A DNA stretch of 64,000 bases from positions 124,001-188,000 of the forward strand of contig CALUCD010000001.1 in assembly GCA_943914465.1 (NCBI GenBank), in the 5' to 3' direction. The notes below the pieces were generated by a model, which saw nothing but the letters and a program-made list of their open reading frames with translations, was not told the origin of the DNA and searched no databases. How positions within the stretch are numbered: position 1 is the stretch's first letter; each line of letters opens with the position of its first letter. The translations under genes were made by a program, and so were the position numbers. The stretch comes from an uncultured Corynebacterium sp. Lineage in GTDB: Bacteria > Actinomycetota > Actinomycetes > Mycobacteriales > Mycobacteriaceae. Below are positions 7,741 through 16,201 of the stretch, in pieces.

Positions 7741-8601
7741 CTACGCCTCACCGCGCAGCTCACGCATACGTTGTGCAACAGCGTCATCCGACACCGGCGA
7801 ACCAGCAACATCTTGTGCTGACTGGTGGGCGCCAGATTGTGCACCCGGCCCCTGCTCGATCGCACCCTTCTGGCCGGACGTCAGCTCTCCGGCCATTTCA
7901 GCGCGGATCTGTTCAAGGCGGCCGTGGCCTGCCATTTGAACCCCGGCTTGTTCCACTTCGGCCATCCGACCCTGGATCGAGTTCTCTGCCAGCTCGGCTG
8001 CACCGAGAGCGTTCGCGTAACGCCGCTCGATCTTATCACGCACCTGATCCAGATTCGGCCCACCAGCAGTCAACGAATTCATCGACTGCATTGTTTCCGA
8101 AACCTTCTCCTGCATCTTGGCCTGCTCAAGCTGACTGAGCAGTTTCGAGCGCTCCGCGACCTGCTGCTGAAGGTGCGCAGCGTTGCGCTCCACAGCTTGC
8201 TTGGCAGCCGCAGCCTGTTGCAGAGCCTGGTCGTGGAGCTGTTTAGTGTCCTCGACGCCTTGCTCAGCTGTCACCAGCTGCGCAGCGAAAGCCTCGGCGG
8301 CGTTTTCGTACTCGATGGCCTTCTTATCGTCTCCCTCACCGCGGGATTTATCGGCCAGCTGCAGCGCCTGGCGGGTATTAGCCTGGAGCTTCTCAACTTC
8401 TTCCAAGCGGCGGTTCAACTGCATTTCCAGCTGACGCTGGTTGCCGATCACAGCAGCAGCCTGCTGGCTCAGCGCCTGGTGCTGGCGCTGAGCCTCGTTG
8501 ATTGCCTGCTCGATCTGGACCTTCGGGTCGGCGTTCTCCTCGATCTTGTTGTCGAACAACGCCATGAGGTAGTTCCAGAACTTGGTAAACGGGTTGGCCA
8601 T
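7741..8601 (-). CDS. pspA: PspA/IM30 family envelope-stress protein
   Basis: 286 residues, almost entirely long alpha-helical coiled coil, beginning with a short amphipathic helix (NPFTKFWNYLMALFDNKIEENADPK split over residues 3-27) that is expected to bind stressed membrane. Homologous to the mycobacterial 35-kDa antigen/PspA encoded next to clgR. A C-terminal Gly/Gln/Ala-rich tail (about residues 235-286) is less conserved. An AAAGGGC ribosome binding site lies nine bases before the ATG. In mycobacteria ClgR activates pspA; that regulation is plausible here because clgR is directly upstream, 67 bases away. Confidence 0.92.
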   Translation of the reverse strand: MANPFTKFWNYLMALFDNKIEENADPKVQIEQAINEAQRQHQALSQQAAAVIGNQRQLEMQLNRRLEEVEKLQANTRQALQLADKSRGEGDDKKAIEYENAAEAFAAQLVTAEQGVEDTKQLHDQALQQAAAAKQAVERNAAHLQQQVAERSKLLSQLEQAKMQEKVSETMQSMNSLTAGGPNLDQVRDKIERRYANALGAAELAENSIQGRMAEVEQAGVQMAGHGRLEQIRAEMAGELTSGQKGAIEQGPGAQSGAHQSAQDVAGSPVSDDAVAQRMRELRGEA

Positions 8602-8668
8602 GAGTTACAGCCCTTTCGTCTCAACGTGAGGTTATTTCTGCGTCACTACTCTAGACGCGAACCGCGCG

Positions 8669-9076
8669 CTACGCCTTTGCTGCTGCGTGCGTAGTTGCTT
8701 CAAGTTCGTCGGTGATCGCCGGCAGGGAAAGATTCGCGACGGCTTCAAGGATTACCTCTGCAACCGTCGTTTCTAGCGCACTGCAAATAGATGCGAGCAC
8801 CTCGGAGGAAACTTCTTTCCTGCCACGCTCCAACTCCGACAGATAACCCGGGGAAACGAGCGCCTGGGTAGACAGCTCACGCAGGGACACGCCTTTATCA
8901 GCCCGGTACGCCCGCAAGGACATCCCTAGTGCTTCCCGCAGCAGGGGTTCCCGAATTTTCGAGCCGCCCTCAGTCGGTGCAGGATCGCTCATCGTGGGCT
9001 GCCCCAGGGCAGCATCACGAAGGGCTACATCCGGCTCATGCGGTGTAGGAGTGTCAAGAAGAATTGTAGATACCAT
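8669..9076 (-). CDS. clgR: XRE-family transcriptional regulator ClgR
   Basis: 135 residues with a helix-turn-helix at about 60-95 (KGVSLRELSTQALVSPGYLSELERGRKEVSSE, split by family motifs LREL and YLSELERGRKE), which is diagnostic for ClgR, the activator of clp protease and envelope-stress genes in actinobacteria. The start at 9076 is supported by a SigH-like promoter whose GTT ends ten bases before the ATG; an internal ATG at 8992 would give the shorter length seen in some relatives and has no better ribosome site. The C-terminal Ala-Ala-Lys-Ala resembles a degradable tail; in C. glutamicum ClgR is itself a ClpP substrate (known for the family, not shown here). Confidence 0.9.
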   Translation of the reverse strand: MVSTILLDTPTPHEPDVALRDAALGQPTMSDPAPTEGGSKIREPLLREALGMSLRAYRADKGVSLRELSTQALVSPGYLSELERGRKEVSSEVLASICSALETTVAEVILEAVANLSLPAITDELEATTHAAAKA

Positions 9077-9086
9077 CGCACTGACT

Positions 9087-9112
9087 AACGGCTACGCGGG
9101 CGCGATTGTTCC
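9087..9112 (-). promoter_or_regulatory. SigH-type promoter of clgR
   Basis: On the minus strand GGAAC (9112-9108) is followed after 18 bases by GTT (9089-9087), the ECF sigma-H pattern GGAAT/C-N16-19-GTT. GTT ends ten bases before the clgR ATG. SigH control of clgR is known in C. glutamicum, so the match is expected rather than accidental. Confidence 0.7.
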
Positions 9113-9136
9113 ATACGGGACTCTCCATTCGAGTAG

Positions 9137-9688
9137 CTAACCCGTAACGGGGTATTCGCTCACCGCTTTGAGCACCCCGTGAAGCGCAGCCTCAGCAGCG
9201 GCGCCGCGAATCTCGTTTCGATCTCCCGCGAGCACGCGCACTGGCTCGGCCCCGCCCGGCAGGAGCGCAAACCGCGCCTGCGCTGACGGGACGAGCTGTG
9301 CAGCCGACATCGACGCCGTCCACTTGGGCCCAGCCAGGCCGATCCACACTTCACCCGGGATATGGCCATTCTGCGGACCGGGCCCGGCCACACCGGTCAA
9401 GGCGACCGCCCAATCGGTTCCACACACGGCTTTGCAGCCACGTGCCATCTCTCGAGCCACCGCAGACGAGACCGCACCATGCTGCTCAATAAGTACCCGA
9501 TCCACGCCCGCGAGCGCCGTCTTGGCCTCGTCGCTGTAGGTCACTAAACCCGCACGGAGTACATCGGAAGCCCCAGGTACAGCTGCAAGCGTCGACGCAG
9601 CCAAACCAGCGGTGAGAGATTCACAAAAAGAAATGGTCTGCGCATTCTTGCGCAAGGCGTCAACAAGCAGCTCAGCAACTGCCATCAT
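9137..9688 (-). CDS. cinA: CinA C-terminal domain protein (NMN amidohydrolase-like)
   Basis: 183 residues from the ATG at 9688, which overlaps the pgsA stop (ATGA). It is only the CinA C-terminal domain (PncC type), with SFCESLTAGLAAS near residue 21 and the ALTGVAGPG loop near residue 100. Stand-alone members deamidate nicotinamide mononucleotide and are often annotated as competence/damage-inducible protein CinA. The frame is open upstream inside pgsA, but that part is not CinA-like. It sits between pgsA and clgR, the order seen in related genomes. Confidence 0.88.
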   Translation of the reverse strand: MMAVAELLVDALRKNAQTISFCESLTAGLAASTLAAVPGASDVLRAGLVTYSDEAKTALAGVDRVLIEQHGAVSSAVAREMARGCKAVCGTDWAVALTGVAGPGPQNGHIPGEVWIGLAGPKWTASMSAAQLVPSAQARFALLPGGAEPVRVLAGDRNEIRGAAAEAALHGVLKAVSEYPVTG

Positions 9689-10269
9689 CGGTTCACCCTT
9701 CCCGCATCGATCAAATACTGCACACCTGTCACTACGGTGACTACGACTGCGGTGAGCATCACCGCAAACGTTGGCGCATCCATCCAAGACGGCAGCGGAC
9801 AGAGCCACAACCCAACCCCCAGGGTTTGGAGCGCCGTTTTGATCTTTCCACCCTTTGAGGCCGGTACAACCTTGCCATGGCGCAGCATCCACATCCGCCA
9901 CGCAGTAATGCCAAGCTCGCGAACGATGATCACCACTGAAATCCACACAGGAAGATCGCTAGCAATGTTCAGTGTCACCAGCGCCGTGATCATCAGCGCT
10001 TTGTCTGCAATCGGATCCGCGATTTTTCCGAAATCCGTGACCAATCCACGCGCGCGAGCGATGTCTCCGTCCAGCTTGTCTGTGAGCATCAGCACGGCAA
10101 ACAGGCCAAATGCCCACCACCACTGTTGCGAAAGGACGAGCCACGCGAACACGGGGATGAAAAGAATTCGCACCGAAGTCAGCACGTTCGGCAGGTTCCA
10201 GTTAGATTGCTTCGCCGGGTCCGACGATGCATCGCCCGACAGAGACGTCGCGCGGGTTGGGTCACTCAC
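9685..10269 (-). CDS. pgsA: CDP-diacylglycerol--glycerol-3-phosphate 3-phosphatidyltransferase
   Basis: 194 residues from the GTG at 10269, chosen because a TAGGGT -10 lies seven bases before it; the open frame extends 22 codons further into the yciI promoter. The CDP-alcohol phosphotransferase signature D-G-x2-A-R-x8-G-x3-D-x3-D is present around residues 75-100 (LDGDIARARGL ... GKIADPIAD). It has four to five membrane helices and makes phosphatidylglycerol phosphate, the precursor of phosphatidylglycerol and cardiolipin. A paralogous phosphatidylinositol-phosphate synthase role is less likely given the clgR/cinA context. Confidence 0.88.
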   Translation of the reverse strand: MSDPTRATSLSGDASSDPAKQSNWNLPNVLTSVRILFIPVFAWLVLSQQWWWAFGLFAVLMLTDKLDGDIARARGLVTDFGKIADPIADKALMITALVTLNIASDLPVWISVVIIVRELGITAWRMWMLRHGKVVPASKGGKIKTALQTLGVGLWLCPLPSWMDAPTFAVMLTAVVVTVVTGVQYLIDAGRVNR

Positions 10270-10276
10270 ATAGACC

Positions 10277-10308
10277 ACCCTACCTACAAGAGTATCTCCA
10301 CCTAGACT
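10277..10308. promoter_or_regulatory. Divergent leaderless promoters of pgsA and yciI
   Basis: TAGGGT on the minus strand (10277-10282) is seven bases from the pgsA GTG; TAGACT on the plus strand (10303-10308) is seven bases from the yciI ATG. The intergenic space is only 46 bases, so each -35 region overlaps the other promoter or gene. Confidence 0.5.
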
Positions 10309-10315
10309 GCCTCCC

Positions 10316-10606
10316 ATGAAGTACTTCGCATGCACCTACACCTACTGCGACGATGCAGAACTGGTTGATGCAACTCGCCCAGCGCATCGGGAGTTCATCG
10401 CCTCGCAACTCAGCATTGGGCGGATCGTGGGCTCCGGGCCCTACCTCGACGGGGGCCAGGCGCTGATTATCATCCAGCTGCCCGATTCCGCGACCCATGA
10501 CGACGCGATCGCGCTGATGGATCAGGACCCGTATGCGAGCGCCCAGGCGCTCGCTTCACGCGACATCCGGGAGTGGAACCCGGTCTCTAACATCTTCAGC
10601 TCGTAG
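10316..10606 (+). CDS. YciI family protein
   Basis: 96 residues of the YCII ferredoxin-like fold (MKYFACTYTYCDD ... ARPAHREFIASQLSIGRIVGSGPY). The HREFI histidine and the later DPYASA aspartate correspond to the conserved His/Asp pair of the family. Some YciI-like proteins are dehydrochlorinases or muconolactone-type enzymes, but the substrate here cannot be told. It is a single-gene unit transcribed away from pgsA and meeting the terC-family gene head-on. Confidence 0.85.
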   Translation: MKYFACTYTYCDDAELVDATRPAHREFIASQLSIGRIVGSGPYLDGGQALIIIQLPDSATHDDAIALMDQDPYASAQALASRDIREWNPVSNIFSS

Positions 10607-10618
10607 CTCTCGCCTGCT

Positions 10619-11785
10619 CTATGACCCCCTGGGCACGTCCAGGTGGTCTGTTTCGCGCGAACCGGTCGCCGTGTGATCACCTTTGCCGGACGTCGTCGGA
10701 TCATCAATCCATTCGAGGTGGTTGCCCTGAGCGTCAACCTTGCGGCGGTTTCCGTGGTCGTCGTGATCGATGTGGAACTTGGGCCCATCTGGGTCCTTCC
10801 GGCCAGCCTTGATATCGCTGCGTTCCTTCAAAATGGACGCGATAGCCGTGATCGCCAGAACGCCGACGATGACGATGAGCGAAACCCCAGTGCCGATTTC
10901 AGGCACACTGACAGGCTGGCCACCGTTGATAAACGGCAAACCGTTCTCGTGCAGCGCGTGGAGCAGGAGCTTCACACCAATAAACCCGAGAATGATCGCC
11001 AAACCGTATGGCAGGTAGACAAGTTTGTCCAAGAGCCCGTTGAGCAGGAAATAGAGCTGCCTCAGGCCAAGCAGGGCGAACGCGTTTGCAGTGAAGACCA
11101 AGAACGGCTCTTGGGTGATGCCGTAGATCGCCGGGATCGAGTCGAACGCGAACATCACGTCAATAAAGCCGATCGCGAGCAGGGCAACAAAAAGCGGGGT
11201 GACGGCCTTCTTTCCCGCTTGAGTAGCCGAAACTAGCCGGTCGCCGTGGTACGACTCCGTCACCGGAATGATGCGCCGCAGCGTCTTGACCACAAACATG
11301 TCGTTGGGATCTTGATCGGGCTGGTCCGTCACCTCGTCGTACATGAGCTTGAAGGCCGTGTACAGCAAGAACAGCGCGAAGATGTAGAAGACATCCGACC
11401 ACGCCTCAATGATCGCGGCCCCAAGCAAAATGAATACAAGCCGGCATACGAGCGCGATAACGATACCGATCAGCAGCACTTTTTGCTGGTACGCGCGGGG
11501 GATCTTGAATGCACCCATGATGAGCGCAAAGACAAACAGGTTGTCGATGGAGAGGGAGAGTTCAGTGATATAGCCGGTGAAAAACTGAACACCGTGTTCG
11601 GCATCCCAGAGCCACCAGACGAGGCCGCCAAAAACACTCGCCATCACCATGTAAAACACTGCCCAGCCACCGGATTCCTTCATCGACGGCTCGTGGGGCG
11701 TGCGCACATGCGACACAAAGTCAAAAATAAAAAAACCGAGGATTACCCCCGAGGTGGCAATCCACAGCCATAGAGGTACTTCCAC
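10619..11785 (-). CDS. TerC/Alx family membrane protein under manganese-type riboswitch
   Basis: 388 residues with about nine membrane helices, a conserved acidic SLSIDNLFVFALIMG segment near residue 80 and a second DSIPAIYG segment near residue 190, both hallmarks of TerC/Alx/YkoY proteins. Members export manganese or support metal loading of secreted proteins. The C-terminal 60 residues are hydrophilic (His/Asp-rich, DHDDHG) and may bind metal. The GTG start at 11785 has GGAGG eight bases upstream; that site is buried in the hairpin of the upstream riboswitch. Manganese export is inferred from the family and riboswitch class. Confidence 0.92.
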   Translation of the reverse strand: MEVPLWLWIATSGVILGFFIFDFVSHVRTPHEPSMKESGGWAVFYMVMASVFGGLVWWLWDAEHGVQFFTGYITELSLSIDNLFVFALIMGAFKIPRAYQQKVLLIGIVIALVCRLVFILLGAAIIEAWSDVFYIFALFLLYTAFKLMYDEVTDQPDQDPNDMFVVKTLRRIIPVTESYHGDRLVSATQAGKKAVTPLFVALLAIGFIDVMFAFDSIPAIYGITQEPFLVFTANAFALLGLRQLYFLLNGLLDKLVYLPYGLAIILGFIGVKLLLHALHENGLPFINGGQPVSVPEIGTGVSLIVIVGVLAITAIASILKERSDIKAGRKDPDGPKFHIDHDDHGNRRKVDAQGNHLEWIDDPTTSGKGDHTATGSRETDHLDVPRGS

Positions 11786-11791
11786 AGTACG

Positions 11792-11830
11792 GACCTCCGG
11801 TCGACGTAATTCATTTCCAGACCGGAGGTC
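11792..11830 (-). promoter_or_regulatory. Riboswitch expression platform: hairpin sequestering the terC ribosome binding site
   Basis: GACCTCCGGTC (minus, 11830-11820) and GACCGGAGGTC (11802-11792) form a perfect 11-bp stem with a 17-base loop. The second arm contains the GGAGG ribosome site of terC. The first arm contains CCTCC, which in the alternative fold closes aptamer helix P1 with GGAGG at 11932-11936. The two structures exclude each other, so metal binding would free the ribosome site: translational control. Confidence 0.8.
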
Positions 11831-11939
11831 TCCCCCGCCGCGCGGGCTGTTCTAACCGGGGCCTTCGCGTGTCGACGATTGACGCCGCGGCAGCTTCCGT
11901 GCTGACGGTTCAGAACAATTACGGGGTACTCCCCTCCAC
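11824..11939 (-). ncRNA. yybP-ykoY (manganese) riboswitch aptamer
   Basis: On the minus strand the leader begins GTGGAGGGGAGTAC (11939-11926), matching the invariant GGGGAGUA loop L1, and ends GGGGGAGACCTCC (11836-11824), matching the GAGACC loop L3. P1 is GGAGG/CCTCC. An inner helix GTTCT-GAACCG (about 11918-11907) pairs with CGGTT-AGAAC (about 11857-11848), giving the expected long hairpin fold with the two Mn-binding loops brought together. The downstream gene, TerC/Alx family, is the classical partner of this riboswitch. Confidence 0.88.
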
Positions 11940-11997
11940 AACAAATAAACGCTACACCGTCGCGAGTGCAGGCGCATCACGGCCCAGGACGGTGCGC

Positions 11998-14900
11998 CTA
12001 CACCGCGCCGCCTGTCGGGTTGTACGTTGCTTGCACCGTCCGAGCCTCGCCTGCGTCACCAGCATCACGCACAGCATCTACGCCGTCCGCTTCATCGTCG
12101 TCGGCAAACTCATCAAGGTCGTCGGCGTCATCAGGGGCTTCAGCGTCATCGTCGAAAAGCGATGGTTCCTCTGTCGGCGCCTCAGCTGGATCAGCGCCCT
12201 TAATCATCCAGATGATGGTGTCAAGCTCCTCCGGTTTGACTAGCACCTCGCGCGCCTTCGAACCTTCTGATGGCCCAACGACCCCGCGCGACTCCATGAG
12301 GTCCATCAACCGCCCAGCCTTTGCAAAACCGATCCGAAGCTTGCGCTGAAGCATCGACGTCGAACCCAACTGCGAGGTCACGACCAACTCGACTGCCTCG
12401 AGAAGATCATCCATGTCTTTGCCGATGTCGTCATCGATGACTTTGCCTTCAGCGGCCTTCTCCTCGGTGACACCCTCGATGTACTCCGGTTCGTCCTGTT
12501 CACGCGCCGCATCTACGACCGCTTGGATCTCGTCGTCAGTCACGAACGCGCCCTGGAGACGCTGCGGTTTTCCAGCTCCCTGAGGGATAAATAGCCCGTC
12601 ACCCATGCCGATGAGCTTCTCCGCACCACCCTGATCGAGGATCACTCGCGAGTCGGTGAGTGAGGAAGTGGCGAACGCCAAACGGGACGGCACATTGGTC
12701 TTAATCAAACCGGTTACCACATCTACTGACGGGCGCTGGGTGGCGAGCACCAAGTGGATCCCGGCAGCACGCGCCTTTTGGGTAATTCGCACGATCGAAT
12801 CCTCAATCTCTTTGGGCGCCGTCATCATCAAATCTGCAAGCTCATCAACGACACAAACAATGAACGGGTACGGGCGCATCTCCCGCTCCGATCCCTGAGG
12901 TGCAGTCACCTCGCCAGACCGAACCTTTCGGTTGAAATCTTTGATGTGGCGCACCCGTGCAGACTTCATGTCCATATACCGCTGCTCCATCTCCTCGACC
13001 AACCACTGAAGGGCGGCGGCAGCCTTCTTCGGCTGAGTGATGATCGGGGTGATGAGGTGCGGGATCCCCTCGTACGGTGTCAACTCAACCATCTTCGGGT
13101 CAACCAAAATGAGGCGCACTTCTTCAGGCGTTGCACGAGTCAACAACGAGACCAACATGGAGTTCACAAAAGCTGACTTACCGGAGCCGGTGGAGCCGGC
13201 GACAAGCAGGTGCGGCATCTTTTGCACGCTCGCGGCGACGAAATCACCCTCGATGTCTTTGCCGAGACCGATGAGCATCGGGTCTGCATCTGCGGCCACT
13301 TTGGGCGCGTCGAGGACATCTCGCAACCGCACCATTTCCCGATCCTGATTCGGGACCTCAATGCCCACCGCTGATTTGCCGGGGATCGGTGTGAGCAGGC
13401 GCACGTTATCAGTCGCGACCGCGTAGGCAAGGTTGGACTGCAAGTTCGTAATCTTCGAGACCTTCACGCCTGGCCCCAGCTCAACCTCGTAGCGGGTGAC
13501 TGTTGGCCCTCGGGAAAACCCAGTGACCTTAGCGTCGACGTTGAACTCCTCGAAGACATCCGTGATTGCCTCAATCATCCGGTCATTGGCTTCGGTACGC
13601 GTCTTCGGCGCATCGCCTGGCACCAGCAGGTCCGTAGCAGGCAGGACATAGTTGGAAGCGACCTCGGGTGTGCGCTTCACCGGCTTTGCCGCCGGTTTTT
13701 GCAGTTCCGACTTCGGCGTTGACGCCGGGACTGCCGCGGCATCGATACCACTGCGGGCGATGATCGCCTGGCGCATCGCCTCCCGAGAACTACCGACCGC
13801 GTCACGCCCCTCCGCTTGACTAGCTGCCGCGGCATCCCCTTCGTCAGTGGGCGCTGCAGCTGTTTCCGCGGCGCGGGAGAGCGCCACGGTGGAATGCTCG
13901 CTTTCGGGCGTGGTGGTACGCGCGCGGGCGCGCCGGGTCACGCCGATTCGATCGGTGTCTTCACCACGCTTGCTGGTTGTGGTCGGCCCAATCTCAGCGG
14001 TGTCTGCGAGAGAACCGGAGTGTTCAATGTCTTCGGAGTTGTCCTCGACTTCGTCGGCCATATCATAGAGATTGGCGTCCCGACCGTCGTTCTCAGCTGG
14101 GTAGTTGTCAGCCGGGGTCCGGCGTCGACGGCGCTTCCGGGCTGGCCGTTCACTGTCAACTGGCTCCGCAGCTGCCACTCCAGCCGGGCGTGGTTGACGC
14201 TCGCGCCCCTCGGCAATGTCGTCCAAGTCACGGTCTACGTGGCTATACAAATCCGCGTTTGCTGCGTTGTCTTCGGCCCGGGTGCGGCGAGTTTGTCCTC
14301 GGCCGAACAACCCAGACACACGCAGTTTGAGGTAGTCGTAAGCTTGCCGGACGGTAATACCTGTGGTCTTGAGCGCACCGTAGACAATGACCAGGCCAAG
14401 CAACGGCACCGCGACGTATGCGCTGAACGCCGCGTTGAGCGCACCACCGAGTATTGCTCCAATGGCGCCCCCAGCAATGCGGCGGGTCTCCCAGTCAGAC
14501 GGGTTACCAGCGAAAATGTGCACCATTCCCATCATCGCAACCGCGATGATCGAAAGGCCCAGCGCCACCCGGCGGCGCACCGAGGGCGGAGTCTGCACGT
14601 TGAGCATGAGCGCTATAGCCAGACTCACCAGCACCACAGGCAGAATCAGCGCACCTGCCCCAATAACCCAGTGGCACGCCTGTGCAATTGCGTGGCCCAC
14701 CGGGCCTGCGACGTCCATCCACACAGAAGCGCCAATGACAGCGGCGAGCCCGATCAGCACAAGCCCCCATGCGTCTGCATGCCGGGAGAACACCGTCGTT
14801 GTGTCCCCCGTCCGTCCTTGGCTGTTGTCGTACATAGTTCCACGGCCTTCTTGCATATCGTTGTGGTCTACTTGTCGCCCGTCCGCGGCATTCTCTGCCC

Positions 14901-15225
14901 GCTTAGACTGCTTCGGCTCCTTTGGCGGCTCCGGCTCACTGCGCCGGGTGTGCTCGTTGGCTCTGTTCGGCGAAAACGTTGATCCAATTCGTTTGAGCGC
15001 AGCAGACAACGAACCACCAACCGCCCGCGTGGCAGATCCAACCCGTTCATCTGCGGACTCGGCAGCGACGATGGACGATGTTTGAGGATGGGTAGTCATT
15101 CGCGAGACGGCCGCCTCTCGCCCCGCCGCTTCCTTCACCCCACCTGCCGCGCGACTTGCAGATGCACGTCCCCGCGGACCGGATTGGGTACGCGATGAGC
15201 GAGATGAGGTGTTTTTTACACGCAT
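11998..15225 (-). CDS. ftsK: DNA translocase FtsK
   Basis: 1075 residues from the ATG at 15225; a GTG 12 codons upstream is possible, but a GATAAT -10-like element lies between the two starts. Order of parts: basic N-terminal tail, four to five membrane helices (about 150-290), a long acidic/Pro-Ala linker (about 320-500), the RecA-like motor with Walker A GSTGSGKS (about 675) and a C-terminal gamma winged helix (LGSTSMLQRKLRIGFAKAGRLMD) that reads KOPS. An acidic, Asp/Glu-rich extension follows gamma. It pumps chromosomes to the septum and activates dimer resolution. terC lies downstream but has its own leader. Confidence 0.95.
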   Translation of the reverse strand: MRVKNTSSRSSRTQSGPRGRASASRAAGGVKEAAGREAAVSRMTTHPQTSSIVAAESADERVGSATRAVGGSLSAALKRIGSTFSPNRANEHTRRSEPEPPKEPKQSKRAENAADGRQVDHNDMQEGRGTMYDNSQGRTGDTTTVFSRHADAWGLVLIGLAAVIGASVWMDVAGPVGHAIAQACHWVIGAGALILPVVLVSLAIALMLNVQTPPSVRRRVALGLSIIAVAMMGMVHIFAGNPSDWETRRIAGGAIGAILGGALNAAFSAYVAVPLLGLVIVYGALKTTGITVRQAYDYLKLRVSGLFGRGQTRRTRAEDNAANADLYSHVDRDLDDIAEGRERQPRPAGVAAAEPVDSERPARKRRRRRTPADNYPAENDGRDANLYDMADEVEDNSEDIEHSGSLADTAEIGPTTTSKRGEDTDRIGVTRRARARTTTPESEHSTVALSRAAETAAAPTDEGDAAAASQAEGRDAVGSSREAMRQAIIARSGIDAAAVPASTPKSELQKPAAKPVKRTPEVASNYVLPATDLLVPGDAPKTRTEANDRMIEAITDVFEEFNVDAKVTGFSRGPTVTRYEVELGPGVKVSKITNLQSNLAYAVATDNVRLLTPIPGKSAVGIEVPNQDREMVRLRDVLDAPKVAADADPMLIGLGKDIEGDFVAASVQKMPHLLVAGSTGSGKSAFVNSMLVSLLTRATPEEVRLILVDPKMVELTPYEGIPHLITPIITQPKKAAAALQWLVEEMEQRYMDMKSARVRHIKDFNRKVRSGEVTAPQGSEREMRPYPFIVCVVDELADLMMTAPKEIEDSIVRITQKARAAGIHLVLATQRPSVDVVTGLIKTNVPSRLAFATSSLTDSRVILDQGGAEKLIGMGDGLFIPQGAGKPQRLQGAFVTDDEIQAVVDAAREQDEPEYIEGVTEEKAAEGKVIDDDIGKDMDDLLEAVELVVTSQLGSTSMLQRKLRIGFAKAGRLMDLMESRGVVGPSEGSKAREVLVKPEELDTIIWMIKGADPAEAPTEEPSLFDDDAEAPDDADDLDEFADDDEADGVDAVRDAGDAGEARTVQATYNPTGGAV

Positions 15226-15482
15226 GATTGAAACTTTAGTATCTCCTGCCCCATTATCCACTCACGCCACACAAGCGTTTAGCAATAGCGCCAGTAGTGC
15301 TCAGACGTGGTGCGAGGCCATTCCCCCAGTATGAGACAGCCCCGCCCACCCGCCGGGCGTGCATGAGCTGTCAGCTTCCTACAAAGTACCGCTCACAAGT
15401 TACCGTACAACCGACAGGATTCACCGCAGTTTCGGCGAACGGTGAGCTGCCAACCTCGGATCTCCAATGCCAGAGGAGAATG

Positions 15483-16109
15483 CTACACGGCTCGCTTGAC
15501 GTCTGCGAGCGCCTCACTGTTCCCGCCTAGCGTGATGTCCACGGCGTCGCGCCCCGACACCCACAGCAGTAACTCACCCGGGGCCCCGAACACCCGTGCG
15601 ACGTTATCCCCCTGCTCTGCAACACCTGCCTGACCGCCGACGCTAACCGGAGGCAGCGTTGGTGGCGTGAGTACGACCGGTACAGAAGACTTGCCTAACA
15701 CCAGCCGACCGAAGCGCTTTACCAATTGCATCAGCTGGCGGTCTACCTCGCGGCTGAATTCACGCGGCTCAATAATTCCACCCCCACGCCGCACATCCTC
15801 ATGATGGATGAAGTGCTCAGACGTATTCATCCCGGCGTTGATTGGCGCAATGAACGCAGGCGGGCCAGCAGCCCACTCACGCACCACTTCTTCGTAGCTG
15901 CGTGCGTGTTGGCGCTCTTCTTCGCGATTCAACAGAGGCTGTGCCGCCGGTACCAAAATCCCTGCAGCAGCCAACGGTTTCCGCTCCCGAATCAAGAGGT
16001 GAACCGCAAGGTCTTTGGTCTCCCACCCGTCATTGAGGGTCGGCGCGTTCGGGCCGAGTTCGAGCAACAACTGGGCGAGGCGATCACGTTCCTTCTGCGC
16101 AAAAGACAT
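15483..16109 (-). CDS. TIGR03085 family metal-binding protein (DinB-like)
   Basis: 208 residues, beginning MSFAQKERDRLAQLLLELGP, a family restricted to actinobacteria with a DinB/mycothiol-dependent maleylpyruvate isomerase-like four-helix fold; histidines in LAVHLLIRERKP and the STSEHFIHHEDVRR-like region (NTSEHFIHHEDVRRG) are placed as in metal-binding members. Function unknown; a mycothiol-linked transferase or isomerase is possible. It lies between rnj (92 bases upstream) and ftsK in the same direction. Confidence 0.85.
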   Translation of the reverse strand: MSFAQKERDRLAQLLLELGPNAPTLNDGWETKDLAVHLLIRERKPLAAAGILVPAAQPLLNREEERQHARSYEEVVREWAAGPPAFIAPINAGMNTSEHFIHHEDVRRGGGIIEPREFSREVDRQLMQLVKRFGRLVLGKSSVPVVLTPPTLPPVSVGGQAGVAEQGDNVARVFGAPGELLLWVSGRDAVDITLGGNSEALADVKRAV

Positions 16110-16201
16110 GCCCCCAGCCTACTGCCGGTGGCAACATCTTTTCGCTTCGTTCAAGACCAAGCCGCACCACCTGCGTCCTGGCTACAACAAGGATGTCGGG
16201 G

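Noticed and set aside
13816..14982. 388-codon open frame on the plus strand
   Set aside because: Lies wholly antisense inside ftsK, with no family features, no ribosome site and low-complexity composition; a G+C-driven shadow.
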